This document shows, piece by piece, positions 49,928-58,984 of a stretch of 64,000 nt of DNA (positions within the stretch are counted from its first letter, which is position 1; every line of letters starts with the position of its first letter). A program made the translations under genes and the position numbers. Below the pieces are notes generated by a model. The model searched no databases. It had not been told where the DNA came from and saw nothing but the letters and a program-made list of their open reading frames with translations. Source of the stretch: Microbacterium sp. (GTDB taxonomy: Bacteria > Actinomycetota > Actinomycetes > Actinomycetales > Microbacteriaceae); assembly GCA_019510305.1 (NCBI GenBank), contig JAEKKN010000018.1:1-64000 (forward strand), written 5' to 3'.

Positions 49928-50907
49928 GCGATGGCCTCCTCTCCGCCGATGCCTCGCCCGGAGCGACGGGCACGGCGCTGGCGGCGGGCCGCGGCGGGCG
50001 CCAGCCGGAGCTTCGGATTCACGATCTCGTCGATCGCGAAGTTGATGAGAGACAACCCCGTACCGATCAGCGCGATGATCGCGCCCGGCGGCACGAACCA
50101 CCACCATGCGCCGCTGCCGACGGCCTGGCCCGTCTGCGCATCGTTGAGCACGGTCCCCAGCGTGATCGATCCCGTCGGCCCCAGACCGAGATAGGAAAGA
50201 CCGGCCTCCCCCAGCACCGCGAAGATGACGCCGAAGATGAGCTGGGCCGCCAGCAGCGGCACGAGATTGGGCAGGATCTCGACGAAGATCACCCGCATCG
50301 GCCGCTCCCCAGCGACCACGGAGGCGGCGACGTAGTCGCGTGTCCGCAATGAGCGGGCCGTGCCCCGAAGCACGACCGCCGACCCTGCCCATCCGGTGAT
50401 CCCGAGCACGAGCGCGACGAGCAGCGAACTGCGAGCCAGCGCTCCGAGCCCTTCGGTGTGCTGCACGTAGGCCGCGATGACCATGACGAGCGGCAGACCG
50501 GGGATCACGAGCATGATGTTCGTCAGCAGCATCAGGATCTCGTCGAGAGCTCCTCCGAAGTACCCGGCGAGCACACCGAAGATCAGGGCCAGCAGCAGCG
50601 CGACGACACCGGCGACCGCGCCGACGAACAACGACCCCTGCGTGCCGACAGCGACCTGGGCGAGCACGTCGTAGCCGAGCTTCGTCGTGCCCAACGGGTG
50701 CGCGAGGCTCGGCGGCAGCAGCGGGTCGAAGCCTGCGTCCCGCGGATCGAGCGTGAGAAGCGGGCCCACGAGACCGAACACCACGATCGCCGCGATCATG
50801 ACGATGCCGGTGATCAGCTTGCCCGACAGAGGGGGAAGGGTCCGCCGGGCTCGTGACACCGCCAACGCGTGCGTGGTGTCGGCAGGCGCCGTGAGGAGAT
50901 CAGCCAT
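49924..50907 (-). CDS. ABC transporter permease (DppC type)
   Basis: 327 residues. After a 30-residue cytoplasmic N-terminus, helix 1 (ITGIVMIAAIVVFGLVGPLL) is followed by HPLGTTKLGYDVLAQVAVGTQGSL, the class hallmark. The EAA loop is YVAASVVAGERPMRVIFVEILPN, and GLSYLGLG follows. The C-terminus is unusually Arg/Ala-rich. It overlaps the upstream permease gene by eight bases. Confidence 0.9.
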   Translation of the reverse strand: MADLLTAPADTTHALAVSRARRTLPPLSGKLITGIVMIAAIVVFGLVGPLLTLDPRDAGFDPLLPPSLAHPLGTTKLGYDVLAQVAVGTQGSLFVGAVAGVVALLLALIFGVLAGYFGGALDEILMLLTNIMLVIPGLPLVMVIAAYVQHTEGLGALARSSLLVALVLGITGWAGSAVVLRGTARSLRTRDYVAASVVAGERPMRVIFVEILPNLVPLLAAQLIFGVIFAVLGEAGLSYLGLGPTGSITLGTVLNDAQTGQAVGSGAWWWFVPPGAIIALIGTGLSLINFAIDEIVNPKLRLAPAAARRQRRARRSGRGIGGEEAIA

Positions 50908-51898
50908 TGCGTCGCACTCTCGGGTCGATGAAGCCGTACAGGAGGTCGATGAGGAAGTTGGCGGCCAGCACCGTGAGCGTGATCACCAGGAACACACCCT
51001 GCATCAGGGCGTAGTCGAGTCCCTGCACCGCCTGGATCATCAGCTTGCCGATGCCCGGATAGCTGAAGACCTGCTCGGTGACGATGGAACCGGCCACGAC
51101 GAAGCCCAGCGCGATCCCGAATCCTGCCAGGCTCGGAATCGACGCGTTGCGTGCCGCATAGGCGCTGCGGATGCGGGACGGCCTCAGCCCTTTCGCCTCG
51201 GCCGTGAGCACATAGTCCTCGGCCATGGTCTGCACCATCATGTTGCGCATCCCCAGGAGCCAGCCGCCGACCGAAGAGATGACGATCGTTGCGGCGGGCA
51301 GCAGAGCGTGCACGAACACGCTTCCGAAGAACGGCAGACTCCATTCCGGCCCCGACGGATACTCGAACACGTCGTAGGCGCCGATGATCGGCAGCATCCC
51401 GAGCTGCACCGAGAACACGGCCACCAGAACGAGCGCCAGCCAGAAGTACGGAACGGACTGCAGGAAGGTGGTGACCGGCACGAACTGGTCGACCCAGGTG
51501 CCGCGGAACCAGCCCACCCACGCCCCGCCGATGATGCCGAGGACGAACGAGATGATGGTGGCCGCTCCCACGAGCGTCACCGTCCAGGGCAGCGCCTGGC
51601 CGATGAGCTCGCCCACCGGTGTCGGGTATCGGGTCGAGGAGACGCCGAGATCACCGTGCAGCATCCGACCCCAGTAGGCGAGGTACTGCTCCCACAGACT
51701 CGATCCCTTGTCGCCTCCGAGCAGTGCGGTGACGGCGTCGACCGTCTCCTGCGACAGCTGACGTCCGCCGCGGCGGAGCTTTCCCAACATGATCGCGACG
51801 GGGTCACCCGGCAGGATGCGGGGCAGGAGGAAGTTGAGGGAGATGGCTGCCCAGAGCGTCACGAGATAGAACACGATGCGGCGGATCCAGAACTTCAT
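50900..51898 (-). CDS. ABC transporter permease (DppB type)
   Basis: 332 residues. FWIRRIVFYLVTLWAAISLNFLL starts helix 1, LPRILPGDPVAIMLGKL is the conserved outer loop, YWGRMLHGDLGVSS the DppB block and YVLTAEAKGLRPSRIRSAYAARN the EAA loop. There are six predicted helices with a large periplasmic-side loop of about 70 residues after helix 1. The start is ATG 51898; the longer frame upstream is antisense to the lipoprotein gene end. GGAGAGGA precedes it. Confidence 0.9.
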   Translation of the reverse strand: MKFWIRRIVFYLVTLWAAISLNFLLPRILPGDPVAIMLGKLRRGGRQLSQETVDAVTALLGGDKGSSLWEQYLAYWGRMLHGDLGVSSTRYPTPVGELIGQALPWTVTLVGAATIISFVLGIIGGAWVGWFRGTWVDQFVPVTTFLQSVPYFWLALVLVAVFSVQLGMLPIIGAYDVFEYPSGPEWSLPFFGSVFVHALLPAATIVISSVGGWLLGMRNMMVQTMAEDYVLTAEAKGLRPSRIRSAYAARNASIPSLAGFGIALGFVVAGSIVTEQVFSYPGIGKLMIQAVQGLDYALMQGVFLVITLTVLAANFLIDLLYGFIDPRVRRNG

Positions 51899-51936
51899 GC
51901 CATCCTCCTCTCCAGGGATCGATCCACGGGAATTCC

Positions 51937-53601
51937 CTACTTCTTCGCCGGACGCAGGTGCGTCAGGACGACGGCGGATGCCGTGGACAGATACGGCAGC
52001 GGCGCCGCGTACATGTCGTCGGTGGTCGGCCATCCGGTGAAGTCGGAGGTGTTGAAGAACGACTGCGAGGCGTTCAGCACCACCGGGATGTACGGCAGGT
52101 CGCGCGCGATCTCCGTCTGGATCGTCGTGTACGCGGCCTTCTTCGTGGCCTCGTCAAGAGTGCTGCCGGCCTGGACGACCGCGGCATCGACGACCGGGTT
52201 CGTGTATCGGGCGTAGTTCTGGCCCTTCTCGGGGGTCTGTCCGACCTCGGCGGTGGCGGGCGTGGCGAAGTACTGGTCGTAGTTCGAGTAGGGATCGGCC
52301 ACGAGCGACTGCGTCAGACCGTACAGCGCGAGCTGGAACTGGCCGTTCGCGACCTGGCTCCAGTACTCGGCTTCGGAGACCGTGCGCGCGTTGACACGGA
52401 TGCCCGCTTTCGCCGCCTGAGCGCTGATCAGCTTGGCTGCGTCGTTGTAGTCCGTCCACCCGTCCGGCGAGAAGAGATCGAGTTCGATCGGCGTCCCGCC
52501 CTTGCCGTAGAACCCGTCATCGTCCTTCGTGTAGCCCGCAGCCTCGAGGATCTCGGCCGCAGCAGCGGCATCCGCCTCCTGCGGACTCTCGGCGAGCTCG
52601 GCATCGCCGAGCCACTTCTCGTCGCGAGGCAGCAGGGCGAAGCTCGGCGAGGCGACTCCGGAGAGGCCCGCGAACGCCTTGTCGGTGATGGCGCCGCGGT
52701 CGATCGCGACGTTCAGCGCCTGCCGCACTGCGAGGTCGGTCTGCGCGCCCTCGCAGCCGAGGGAGACGTCGGCGCACGTCGTGATCACCGTCGGGTCCTG
52801 CTGCTGATTCATCGTGCTGATGTGCCCGTTCGAGGTGATCCCGTCAGGATTCGCGACGAACTGCCCCACCCAGTCGAGCTTGCCCGTCTTCAACAGATCC
52901 TCGGACGACTGATTCGAGTCGATGCCGACGTCCTGCACCTCTTTGACATCGGGTTCGCCCTCGCGGAACAGCGGGTTCGCCTCGAGCGTGTACGCCGCCT
53001 CCGTGAATGCCTTGAGCTTGTACGGGCCCGAGCCGATCGGGTTCGGGTTGGTCTCTGCGAGGACGTCGGTGATGTCGGCCCAGATGTGCTCGGGGATGAT
53101 CCATGTGGAGCCGAGGATCATCGACGTGGACGTGAACTTCGGGGTCTTGTACGTGACCACGACGGTCGTCGCGTCTGTCGCGTCGGCCGACACCATGTCG
53201 GGGTCGAGGTTGGACGCGTACCCGAGGCTGAACGCGACGTCCTCGGCGGTGAGGTCTTTGTCGTCGCTCCATTTCAGGTCGGGCTTGATCTTGATGGTGA
53301 GCACTGTGCCGTCGGCGTTGAACTCGTAGGAGTCCCCGATGAGGCCGACGGGGTCGTCTGCGGACAGCTGGTTGAAGAAGAACAGCGGCTCGTAGATCGC
53401 GCCGTACGTCATGTGCGTGGCCGTGTCGACCGCGAACGGGTTGAAGTTGTTCGCGATGGGGGTCATCGACCCCGACCAGATGCGCAGGGGTCGATCTGCG
53501 GACGGGCTGTCGCCGGCGGGGGCGCATCCGCCGAGCGCGAGCGCGAGCGCGGCGGCGCCGGCGACGAGAGGAAGGGTCTTCCTCCAGCGGTTGTCGAGCA
53601 T
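51937..53601 (-). CDS. ABC transporter substrate-binding lipoprotein, family 5
   Basis: 554 residues. The signal peptide (LPLVAGAAALALALGGCAPAG) ends in the lipobox LGGC. The SBP_bac_5 domain has MTYGAIYEPLFFFNQL, LKWSDDKDLTAEDVAFSLGY, VRQALNVAIDRGAITDKAF, GKGGTPIELDLFSPDGWTDY and LPYIPVVLNAS. Members of this cluster in actinobacteria and Thermotoga bind oligosaccharides, and the linked glycosidase supports that reading here. It is the first gene of the eight-gene operon and is controlled by the repeats upstream. Confidence 0.92.
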   Translation of the reverse strand: MLDNRWRKTLPLVAGAAALALALGGCAPAGDSPSADRPLRIWSGSMTPIANNFNPFAVDTATHMTYGAIYEPLFFFNQLSADDPVGLIGDSYEFNADGTVLTIKIKPDLKWSDDKDLTAEDVAFSLGYASNLDPDMVSADATDATTVVVTYKTPKFTSTSMILGSTWIIPEHIWADITDVLAETNPNPIGSGPYKLKAFTEAAYTLEANPLFREGEPDVKEVQDVGIDSNQSSEDLLKTGKLDWVGQFVANPDGITSNGHISTMNQQQDPTVITTCADVSLGCEGAQTDLAVRQALNVAIDRGAITDKAFAGLSGVASPSFALLPRDEKWLGDAELAESPQEADAAAAAEILEAAGYTKDDDGFYGKGGTPIELDLFSPDGWTDYNDAAKLISAQAAKAGIRVNARTVSEAEYWSQVANGQFQLALYGLTQSLVADPYSNYDQYFATPATAEVGQTPEKGQNYARYTNPVVDAAVVQAGSTLDEATKKAAYTTIQTEIARDLPYIPVVLNASQSFFNTSDFTGWPTTDDMYAAPLPYLSTASAVVLTHLRPAKK

Positions 53602-53672
53602 GGGAACCTCGTCTCAAGGGCTTCGTTGACTGTTGTCGAGCAGAGCGGATGAAGTCCGTCTCGAAGCGAGGT

Positions 53673-53729
53673 TATAGTAAAGGTTCTTTCCGGTAAAGAC
53701 CTTTCCGATTATTTTGTAAAGATTATTTC
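53673..53729 (-). promoter_or_regulatory. Promoter and triple operator of the glycoside operon
   Basis: Three copies of GTAAAG, three to five bases, TTTC lie at 53677-53691, 53693-53706 and 53716-53729 (plus-strand reading). Each is a partial inverted repeat. The first and second together form a 26-base imperfect palindrome. A -10-like TACTAT at 53673-53678 on the minus strand overlaps the first copy. This is the only strongly A/T-rich patch for several kilobases and is the likely ROK operator. Confidence 0.6.
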
Positions 53730-53776
53730 TGAGCACCACGCGGGGCTGACGCCGCCCGGTGCGACGCAGGAGCCGC

Positions 53777-55081
53777 TCAGTACCAGATGTCTAGCGACGG
53801 GGCGGGGAAAGACGCGAACGCCCGGTCGAGGCGCTCTACGACTCCGGGGTCGGCGTCGATCAGTCCGGCACCGTGGAGTGCGGAAGCCGAGACTCCACCC
53901 GCGTAGAGAGCCGACAGCGCGGCCACGCCGAGCCGGGCGTCGACGGCGTCATCCGCGGCGGACTCGACGACGGCGGCGCCCGACTGGTCGATGCGCAGAC
54001 GCCAGTCCCCCGCCGTGAAGCCGAGCGGATCCTCCACACGCAGCACCGTGTCGAGCGGAGCAGACCAGTGTCGCGCGGCGAGAGCAGTCGGCAGGTCCAG
54101 GATGCGCAACCAGCCGTGGTCGTGCACGGTCTGCACGACACCGCGCGGGTCGGCGACGAGCCACGGAAGCGGGTCGTCCGTCGGACGCAGATCGGCGGTC
54201 ACGTCGTCGACCAGGTCGTGCTGGAGCGCGAAGCGCCACAGCGCCGCGGTGGCATCCGGCGTCTCGGCGACGAGCATCCGCACGTGCAGACCGAAGCGGA
54301 AGGAACCGCCCTTCTCGGAGAGCGTGTACACGAGCACGCCCCGGAGCTCGCCCTCGTCGTCGAGGTACCGCACGCCGCGCACCCTGTCGCGCTCGGTGTC
54401 GGAGGGAGACAGTCCCGCGAACCCCTCCCAGCGCGTCCGCCACCCGGGGATCTGCCCCGGGCGGCGCAGCCGTGCGCGTTCATGAACCGCAGCCAGATCA
54501 TCGGCGAGCTGCTCTCGTTCGCGGTACTCGATCCTCCCGGAAGGCGTCGGCCCCGCCCAGCCGGCCCGACGCGCGTCGATGTCGAGTCGCACAGCGGGAA
54601 CCGCGGCCCCGAATCCGTACCGCCCGTAGATCGTGGCCTCGGAGACCGTGAGGCCGGCCACGGGCACTCCCGCCGAGGCGGCCGCACGCAGTTCGCCTTC
54701 GAGCAGGGCGCGCGCGATCCCGCGGCGGCGGTGGGTCGCCGCGACCGTCACCACGCTGATCGCCCACATGTCGACGGCGGCGCCGCCGGGCACCGTGAGC
54801 GGAGTCACCCAGGAGTTCACGGTCGCGACGGGGAAGTCGGCCGCGGGCGAGGCCGGGTCGTACACCGCCGCGTTGCGCCTGGCCTGGAACGGCGCCTGCC
54901 CGAACGCCAGGGCCTGCGCGTCGGGCTCATCACCGAGGAATCCCCGCGAGACCGCGCGCTGGTAGCTCTGCGCGGTCGCTTCATCGCTCAGATCGGCGAG
55001 TCGGTAGTCCAATCCGGCTACGGCCAGAGTCTCGGCGGAGACGGCATCGACGGGAACAGCGCGCGCATCGAGGGAGGTCAT
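53777..55081 (-). CDS. Eis-like GNAT acetyltransferase
   Basis: 434 residues. The N-terminal GNAT domain has VDMWAISVVTVAATHRRRGIARALLEGELRAAASAGVP with the acetyl-CoA loop RRRGIA, and GLTVSEATIYGRYGFGAAV follows. A second, degenerate GNAT domain and a sterol-carrier-like C-terminal domain (DPLGFTAGDWRLRI, DARLGVAALSALYAGG) complete the Eis layout. The C-terminal carboxylate after Trp-Tyr is characteristic of the active site. Eis proteins acetylate aminoglycosides and other amines. TAGGGT lies six bases before the ATG. Confidence 0.9.
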   Translation of the reverse strand: MTSLDARAVPVDAVSAETLAVAGLDYRLADLSDEATAQSYQRAVSRGFLGDEPDAQALAFGQAPFQARRNAAVYDPASPAADFPVATVNSWVTPLTVPGGAAVDMWAISVVTVAATHRRRGIARALLEGELRAAASAGVPVAGLTVSEATIYGRYGFGAAVPAVRLDIDARRAGWAGPTPSGRIEYREREQLADDLAAVHERARLRRPGQIPGWRTRWEGFAGLSPSDTERDRVRGVRYLDDEGELRGVLVYTLSEKGGSFRFGLHVRMLVAETPDATAALWRFALQHDLVDDVTADLRPTDDPLPWLVADPRGVVQTVHDHGWLRILDLPTALAARHWSAPLDTVLRVEDPLGFTAGDWRLRIDQSGAAVVESAADDAVDARLGVAALSALYAGGVSASALHGAGLIDADPGVVERLDRAFASFPAPSLDIWY

Positions 55082-55093
55082 GCCTCCACCCTA
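55079..55093 (-). promoter_or_regulatory. Leaderless promoter of the Eis-like gene
   Basis: TAGGGT, GGAGGC, ATG on the minus strand with the six-base gap. Confidence 0.6.
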
Positions 55094-55114
55094 CTGACGG
55101 TGTGCGACGCCGAA

Positions 55115-55360
55115 TCAGTGCTGGGCGGCCTGCACCTCGCGCAGTCGCGCGAAGACCTGGTCGCGGAGCTCCTCAGGAGCCGTCTCCTTGCAGGCGCGCG
55201 CGACGACCTCGGTGAGGGTGGTCGCGACGAGAGCCTCGTCCCGGCAGGACGGGCAGCTCTCGAGATGCTCGCGGATCTCGGTGTGCTCGGTCTTGCACAC
55301 TTCGTTGCGGAGGTACTCCTCCAGATCCTGACGCGCCTTGTTGCAGCCGCAGTCGCTCAT
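55115..55360 (-). CDS. rsrA: Anti-sigma factor, RsrA-like zinc thiol sensor
   Basis: 81 residues. The zinc-binding anti-sigma signature is [12 protein letters not shown], giving His32, Cys36 and Cys39, with further N-terminal cysteines (CGC at 4-6) and Cys22. In the RsrA/RshA family disulfide stress oxidises these thiols, ejects zinc and frees the sigma factor. The length is that of the minimal ZAS domain. Its ATG overlaps the sigR stop by four bases, so stoichiometry is set by coupling. Confidence 0.9.
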   Translation of the reverse strand: MSDCGCNKARQDLEEYLRNEVCKTEHTEIREHLESCPSCRDEALVATTLTEVVARACKETAPEELRDQVFARLREVQAAQH

Positions 55361-56019
55361 TTCCTGCTCCTCGTGTCAGCCGCGGCGATGCCCCGCTCCA
55401 CGGCATAGTCGGCCAGCAGCTCCCGCAGCATCCGCCTGCCACGGTGCAGACGGCTCATCACGGTGCCGATGGGGGTCTTCATGATGTCGGCGATCTCCTG
55501 ATAGGCGAATCCCTCGACGTCCGCGAGGTACACAGCCAGCCGGAAATCCTCCGGCACGGCCTGGAGAGCGTCCTTCACGACGGATGCCGGCATCCGGTCG
55601 ATCGCCTCCGCCTCCGCTGACCGGCTGTGCGAAGCCGTCGTCGATTCGGCGCCGCCGAGCTGCCAGTCCTCGAGTTCGTCGATCGTGCCCTGGAACGGCT
55701 CGCGCTGCTTCTTGCGGTAGATGTTGATGTACGTGTTGGTGAGGATCCGGTACAGCCACGCCTTGAGATTGGTGCCCTGCGTGAAGGTGGCCCATGAGCC
55801 GTATGCCTTCACGAAGGTCTCCTGTACGAGGTCGGCGGCGTCGGCCGGATTGCGCGTCATGCGCATGGCAGCGGCGTACAGCTGATCCATGTACGGGATC
55901 GCCTGCTCCTCGAACTCGCGCCGAGGGTCGCTGACCGTGTCTGCGGTTGCGGTGTCATCCATCACCGGCCAGTCTAGGACGCTGAGGTCGACCGACTCGC
56001 GCTCAAGCGTTGCGAGCAT
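55357..56019 (-). CDS. sigR: ECF-type sigma factor SigR/SigH
   Basis: 220 residues. Region 2 ([60 protein letters not shown]) and region 4 ([47 protein letters not shown]) match SigR/SigH, the thiol-oxidative-stress sigma factors of actinobacteria. The about 30-residue N-terminal extension before region 2 is longer than the short SigR form; ATG at MDDTATAD is a possible second start. AAGGAGAGAG precedes ATG 56019. The 72-base gap to aroA shows no clear GGAAT-N18-GTT autoregulatory promoter. Confidence 0.93.
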   Translation of the reverse strand: MLATLERESVDLSVLDWPVMDDTATADTVSDPRREFEEQAIPYMDQLYAAAMRMTRNPADAADLVQETFVKAYGSWATFTQGTNLKAWLYRILTNTYINIYRKKQREPFQGTIDELEDWQLGGAESTTASHSRSAEAEAIDRMPASVVKDALQAVPEDFRLAVYLADVEGFAYQEIADIMKTPIGTVMSRLHRGRRMLRELLADYAVERGIAAADTRSRK

Positions 56020-56091
56020 GCTCTCTCCTTCTCGGCGAATGCCGGTCCCGATCCGTCGGGCCTGCATCCGCGTTCACTAAAGTGGGAACCG

Positions 56092-57417
56092 ATGAGCGCC
56101 AACAGGTATTCCCCTCCCCTCGTCCAGGGCGTCTACGCCGCGCCCACCGCCGAGGGCGCCGTGCGCGCCACGGTCACGATCCCCGGCTCGAAGTCGCTGA
56201 CGAATCGCGAGCTGATCATCGCCGCGATCGCCGACGGCCCCGGCCGGCTGATCTCGCCGCTGCACTCGGACGACTCGCGTCGCATGGTCGACGCGCTGCG
56301 CGCTCTCGGCGTCGGCATCGAAGAGGTGGATGCCGGAAGCGAGTTCGGCCCCGACCTCGTCGTCACCCCCGCGAAGCTCGGAGGCGGCACGACGATCGAC
56401 TGCGGACAGGCGGGTACGGTCATGCGCTTCATCGCACCTCTCGCGGGGCTCGCACAGAACGATGTTCACCTCACGGCGCACGAGACTGCGCTGCATCGCC
56501 CGATGGGCGGCCTGATCAGCGCTCTGCGCGACCTCGGCGTCGACATCGACGACGAGGGCACCTGGGCGCTGCCGTTCACGATCCGCGGTCACGGGCGCAT
56601 CCGCGGCGGCCGCGTCGAGATCGACGCCTCCGCCTCCAGCCAGTTCGTCTCAGGGCTGCTTCTCGCCGCCCCCCGTTTCGACGTCGGTCTGCACCTGGTC
56701 CACACGGGTGAGCACCTGCCGAGCCTCCCGCACATCGACATGACGATCGAGGCCTTGAGCCGCCGCGGCATCCGCATCGAACGGCCTGCGACCGGCGAAT
56801 GGCTCGTCGAAGCCGGGGTTCCCCGCGCCAAGGAGATCGCGATCGAGCCCGACCTCTCCAACGCCGCACCGTTCCTCGCCGCCGCCCTCGTCACCGGCGG
56901 CGCCGTGTCGGTGACGGGCTGGCCCGTGCATTCGACGCAGCCTGGGCATCTGCTGCCGGAGATCCTGCAGGCCATGGGCGCTCACGTGGGCCGTCACAGC
57001 GGCACGCTCACCGTACGCGCCGGCAGCGGGATCCACGGCGTCGACCTCGATCTGTCGGCCGCCAGCGAACTCACTCCGACGCTCGTGGGCCTTGCGGTGT
57101 TCGCCGACGCCCCGACGACCATCCGCGGCATCGGGCACATCCGACTGCACGAGACCGACCGGATCGCGGCGCTGATCGAGAACGTGCGAGCCCTCGGCGG
57201 CGAAGCCGAAGAGCTGCCGGACGGCCTGCGCATCATCCCGCGGGAGCTGCACGGCGGCACGTGGGCCGCGTATCACGATCACCGCATGGCCACCACGGGT
57301 GCACTGATCGGCCTCCGGGTGGCGGGAGTCGAGATCGACGACATCGGCACCACCGCGAAGACCCTCCCGGAGTTCACCCTGCTCTGGGAGCGGATGCTGC
57401 GAGGCGACTCCGCGTGA
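56092..57417 (+). CDS. aroA: 3-phosphoshikimate 1-carboxyvinyltransferase (EPSP synthase)
   Basis: 441 residues. The sixth step of the shikimate pathway. VTIPGSKSLTNRELIIAAIA binds shikimate-3-phosphate, IDCGQAGTVMRFIAPLAG matches the glycine-rich PEP loop, and EPDLSNAAPFLAAALVTGG and HETDRIAALIENVRALGG complete both halves of the pseudo-symmetric fold. The C-terminal DHRMATTGALIGLRV is conserved. TAAAGT is eight bases before the ATG. The stop overlaps the rsgA GTG (GTGA). Confidence 0.95.
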   Translation: MSANRYSPPLVQGVYAAPTAEGAVRATVTIPGSKSLTNRELIIAAIADGPGRLISPLHSDDSRRMVDALRALGVGIEEVDAGSEFGPDLVVTPAKLGGGTTIDCGQAGTVMRFIAPLAGLAQNDVHLTAHETALHRPMGGLISALRDLGVDIDDEGTWALPFTIRGHGRIRGGRVEIDASASSQFVSGLLLAAPRFDVGLHLVHTGEHLPSLPHIDMTIEALSRRGIRIERPATGEWLVEAGVPRAKEIAIEPDLSNAAPFLAAALVTGGAVSVTGWPVHSTQPGHLLPEILQAMGAHVGRHSGTLTVRAGSGIHGVDLDLSAASELTPTLVGLAVFADAPTTIRGIGHIRLHETDRIAALIENVRALGGEAEELPDGLRIIPRELHGGTWAAYHDHRMATTGALIGLRVAGVEIDDIGTTAKTLPEFTLLWERMLRGDSA

Positions 57418-58487
57418 GCTGGCTCAACGACGACGACGAACTCGACGACGACTTCGACGAGTACGACGAGTCGAGCATCCGCTCCCGCCCCAATCCGAAG
57501 GCGAATCGGCCGCGCACGAAACGGCGTCCGGCCCACGAGGACGCCCGGATCGGCCGCGTGCTCGGCGTCGACCGCGGGCGCTATTCGGTGCTGATGGGCG
57601 AGGACACCCCCGAGGAGCGCACGATCACCGCCACCCGCGCGCGTGAGCTGCGTCGCACGCCGATCGTCACCGGCGATCGTGCCCGCGTCGTCGGAGACAC
57701 CTCGGGCGACGAAGGCACGCTCGCCCGCATGGTGGGCATCGTGGAGCGCACGTCCCTGCTGCGGCGCAGCGCGGACGACACCGATCAGGTCGAGCGCGTC
57801 ATCGTGGCCAACGCCGACCAGATGCTCGTCGTGGTCGCCGCGGCCGACCCGGAGCCTCGAGCCCGACTGGTCGACCGCTACCTGGTCGCGGCGCTCGATG
57901 CAGGCATACGCCCTCTCCTCGTCGTGACCAAGACCGACCTCGCCGACCCGTCCGACTTCCTGAAGCACTTCGACGGGCTCGACGCCCTCCGCGTGTTCAC
58001 GAGCGCCACGGGCGACATGCCGCTCGACGAGATCGGCGCCGCGCTGATCGGGCACTCGACCGTCTTCGTAGGACACTCCGGCGTCGGCAAGTCCACCCTC
58101 GTGAACGCGCTCGTGCCGAGCGCGGGGCGCGCGACCGGCCACGTCAACCAGGTGACGGGGCGCGGGCGGCACACCTCCTCGTCGACCGTGTCACTCCGGT
58201 ATCGCACCCCTGCGGGCAGCGGCTGGGTCATCGACACGCCCGGTGTGCGCTCCTTCGGACTCGGGCACGTCGAACCGCAGAACATCCTCGCGGCTTTCAC
58301 TGAGCTCGCCCTCATCGCCGAAGACTGTCCGCGCGGCTGCACCCACCTCGCCGACGCCCCCGATTGCGCACTCATCGAGGCCGCGGAGCGCGGCGAGCTC
58401 GGCGAAACGGGACGTGCCCGTCTCGACTCCCTCCAGCGGCTGCTGCAGACCTTCGCGGACAAGGCCGAGCAGACACCCGGCCGGTAG
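57414..58487 (+). CDS. rsgA: Ribosome small-subunit-dependent GTPase RsgA
   Basis: 357 residues. A circularly permuted GTPase used in late 30S maturation. After an acidic start (NDDDELDDDFDEYDE) comes an OB domain (RIGRVLGVDRGRYSVLMG). The G motifs appear in the order G4 (VVTKTDL), G1 (GHSGVGKSTLVNAL) and G3 (DTPGVRSFGL). The zinc motif CPRGCTHLADAPDC is intact. It is translationally coupled to aroA, an arrangement common in Actinobacteria. Confidence 0.95.
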   Translation: MSWLNDDDELDDDFDEYDESSIRSRPNPKANRPRTKRRPAHEDARIGRVLGVDRGRYSVLMGEDTPEERTITATRARELRRTPIVTGDRARVVGDTSGDEGTLARMVGIVERTSLLRRSADDTDQVERVIVANADQMLVVVAAADPEPRARLVDRYLVAALDAGIRPLLVVTKTDLADPSDFLKHFDGLDALRVFTSATGDMPLDEIGAALIGHSTVFVGHSGVGKSTLVNALVPSAGRATGHVNQVTGRGRHTSSSTVSLRYRTPAGSGWVIDTPGVRSFGLGHVEPQNILAAFTELALIAEDCPRGCTHLADAPDCALIEAAERGELGETGRARLDSLQRLLQTFADKAEQTPGR

Positions 58488-58499
58488 GCTGTGCAGGTG
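58485..58499 (+). promoter_or_regulatory. Leaderless promoter of bcp
   Basis: TAGGCT overlaps the rsgA stop codon and is followed by GTGCAG and the GTG start, six bases away. This would allow bcp to be transcribed separately from rsgA. Confidence 0.55.
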
Positions 58500-58970
58500 A
58501 CTGTGCGACTGGAACCCGGAACCGCTGCCCCTGACTTCGCCCTGCTCGACCAGGACGGCGGCACCGTCCGCCTGGCGGACCTCCGCGGCGAGAAGACGGT
58601 GCTCTACTTCTACCCGGCGGCGATGACACCCGGCTGCACCACGCAGGCGTGCGACTTCCGCGACAGCATCTCGTCGCTGCAGGGCGCGGGCTACCGCGTG
58701 ATCGGGATCTCCCGCGACGAGCCGGCGAAGCTCGCCGAGTTCCGCGACCGCGACGGTCTCACCTTCACGCTCCTGAGCGACCCCGACCATTCCGTGCACA
58801 CGGCCTACGGGGTATGGGGCGAGAAGATGAACTACGGCAAGATCATCGAAGGCGTCATCCGCTCGACCTTCGTGCTCGACGAGCAGGGAATCATCGAGCT
58901 CGCGCTCTACAACGTCAAGGCAACAGGGCACGTCGCACGCCTGCGCAAGCTCCTCGGCATCGACTCCTGA
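58497..58970 (+). CDS. bcp: Thioredoxin-dependent peroxiredoxin (BCP)
   Basis: 157 residues. The peroxidatic cysteine is in YPAAMTPGCTTQACDF, with a resolving cysteine five residues later, as in atypical two-Cys BCP/PrxQ. GYRVIGISRDEPAKLAEF and LLSDPDHSVHTAYGVWG are typical. GTG 58497 is chosen because TAGGCT lies six bases before it; GTG 58491 would start inside the promoter spacing. It sits seven bases after rsgA but seems to have its own leaderless promoter. Confidence 0.92.
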   Translation: MTVRLEPGTAAPDFALLDQDGGTVRLADLRGEKTVLYFYPAAMTPGCTTQACDFRDSISSLQGAGYRVIGISRDEPAKLAEFRDRDGLTFTLLSDPDHSVHTAYGVWGEKMNYGKIIEGVIRSTFVLDEQGIIELALYNVKATGHVARLRKLLGIDS

Positions 58971-58984
58971 CGCCCGCCGGCGGC

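Noticed and set aside
56020..56091. SigR-type autoregulatory promoter (GGAAT-N18-GTT) before sigR
   Set aside because: The 72-base gap has GGGACC and GGCATT but no convincing pair at the right spacing.
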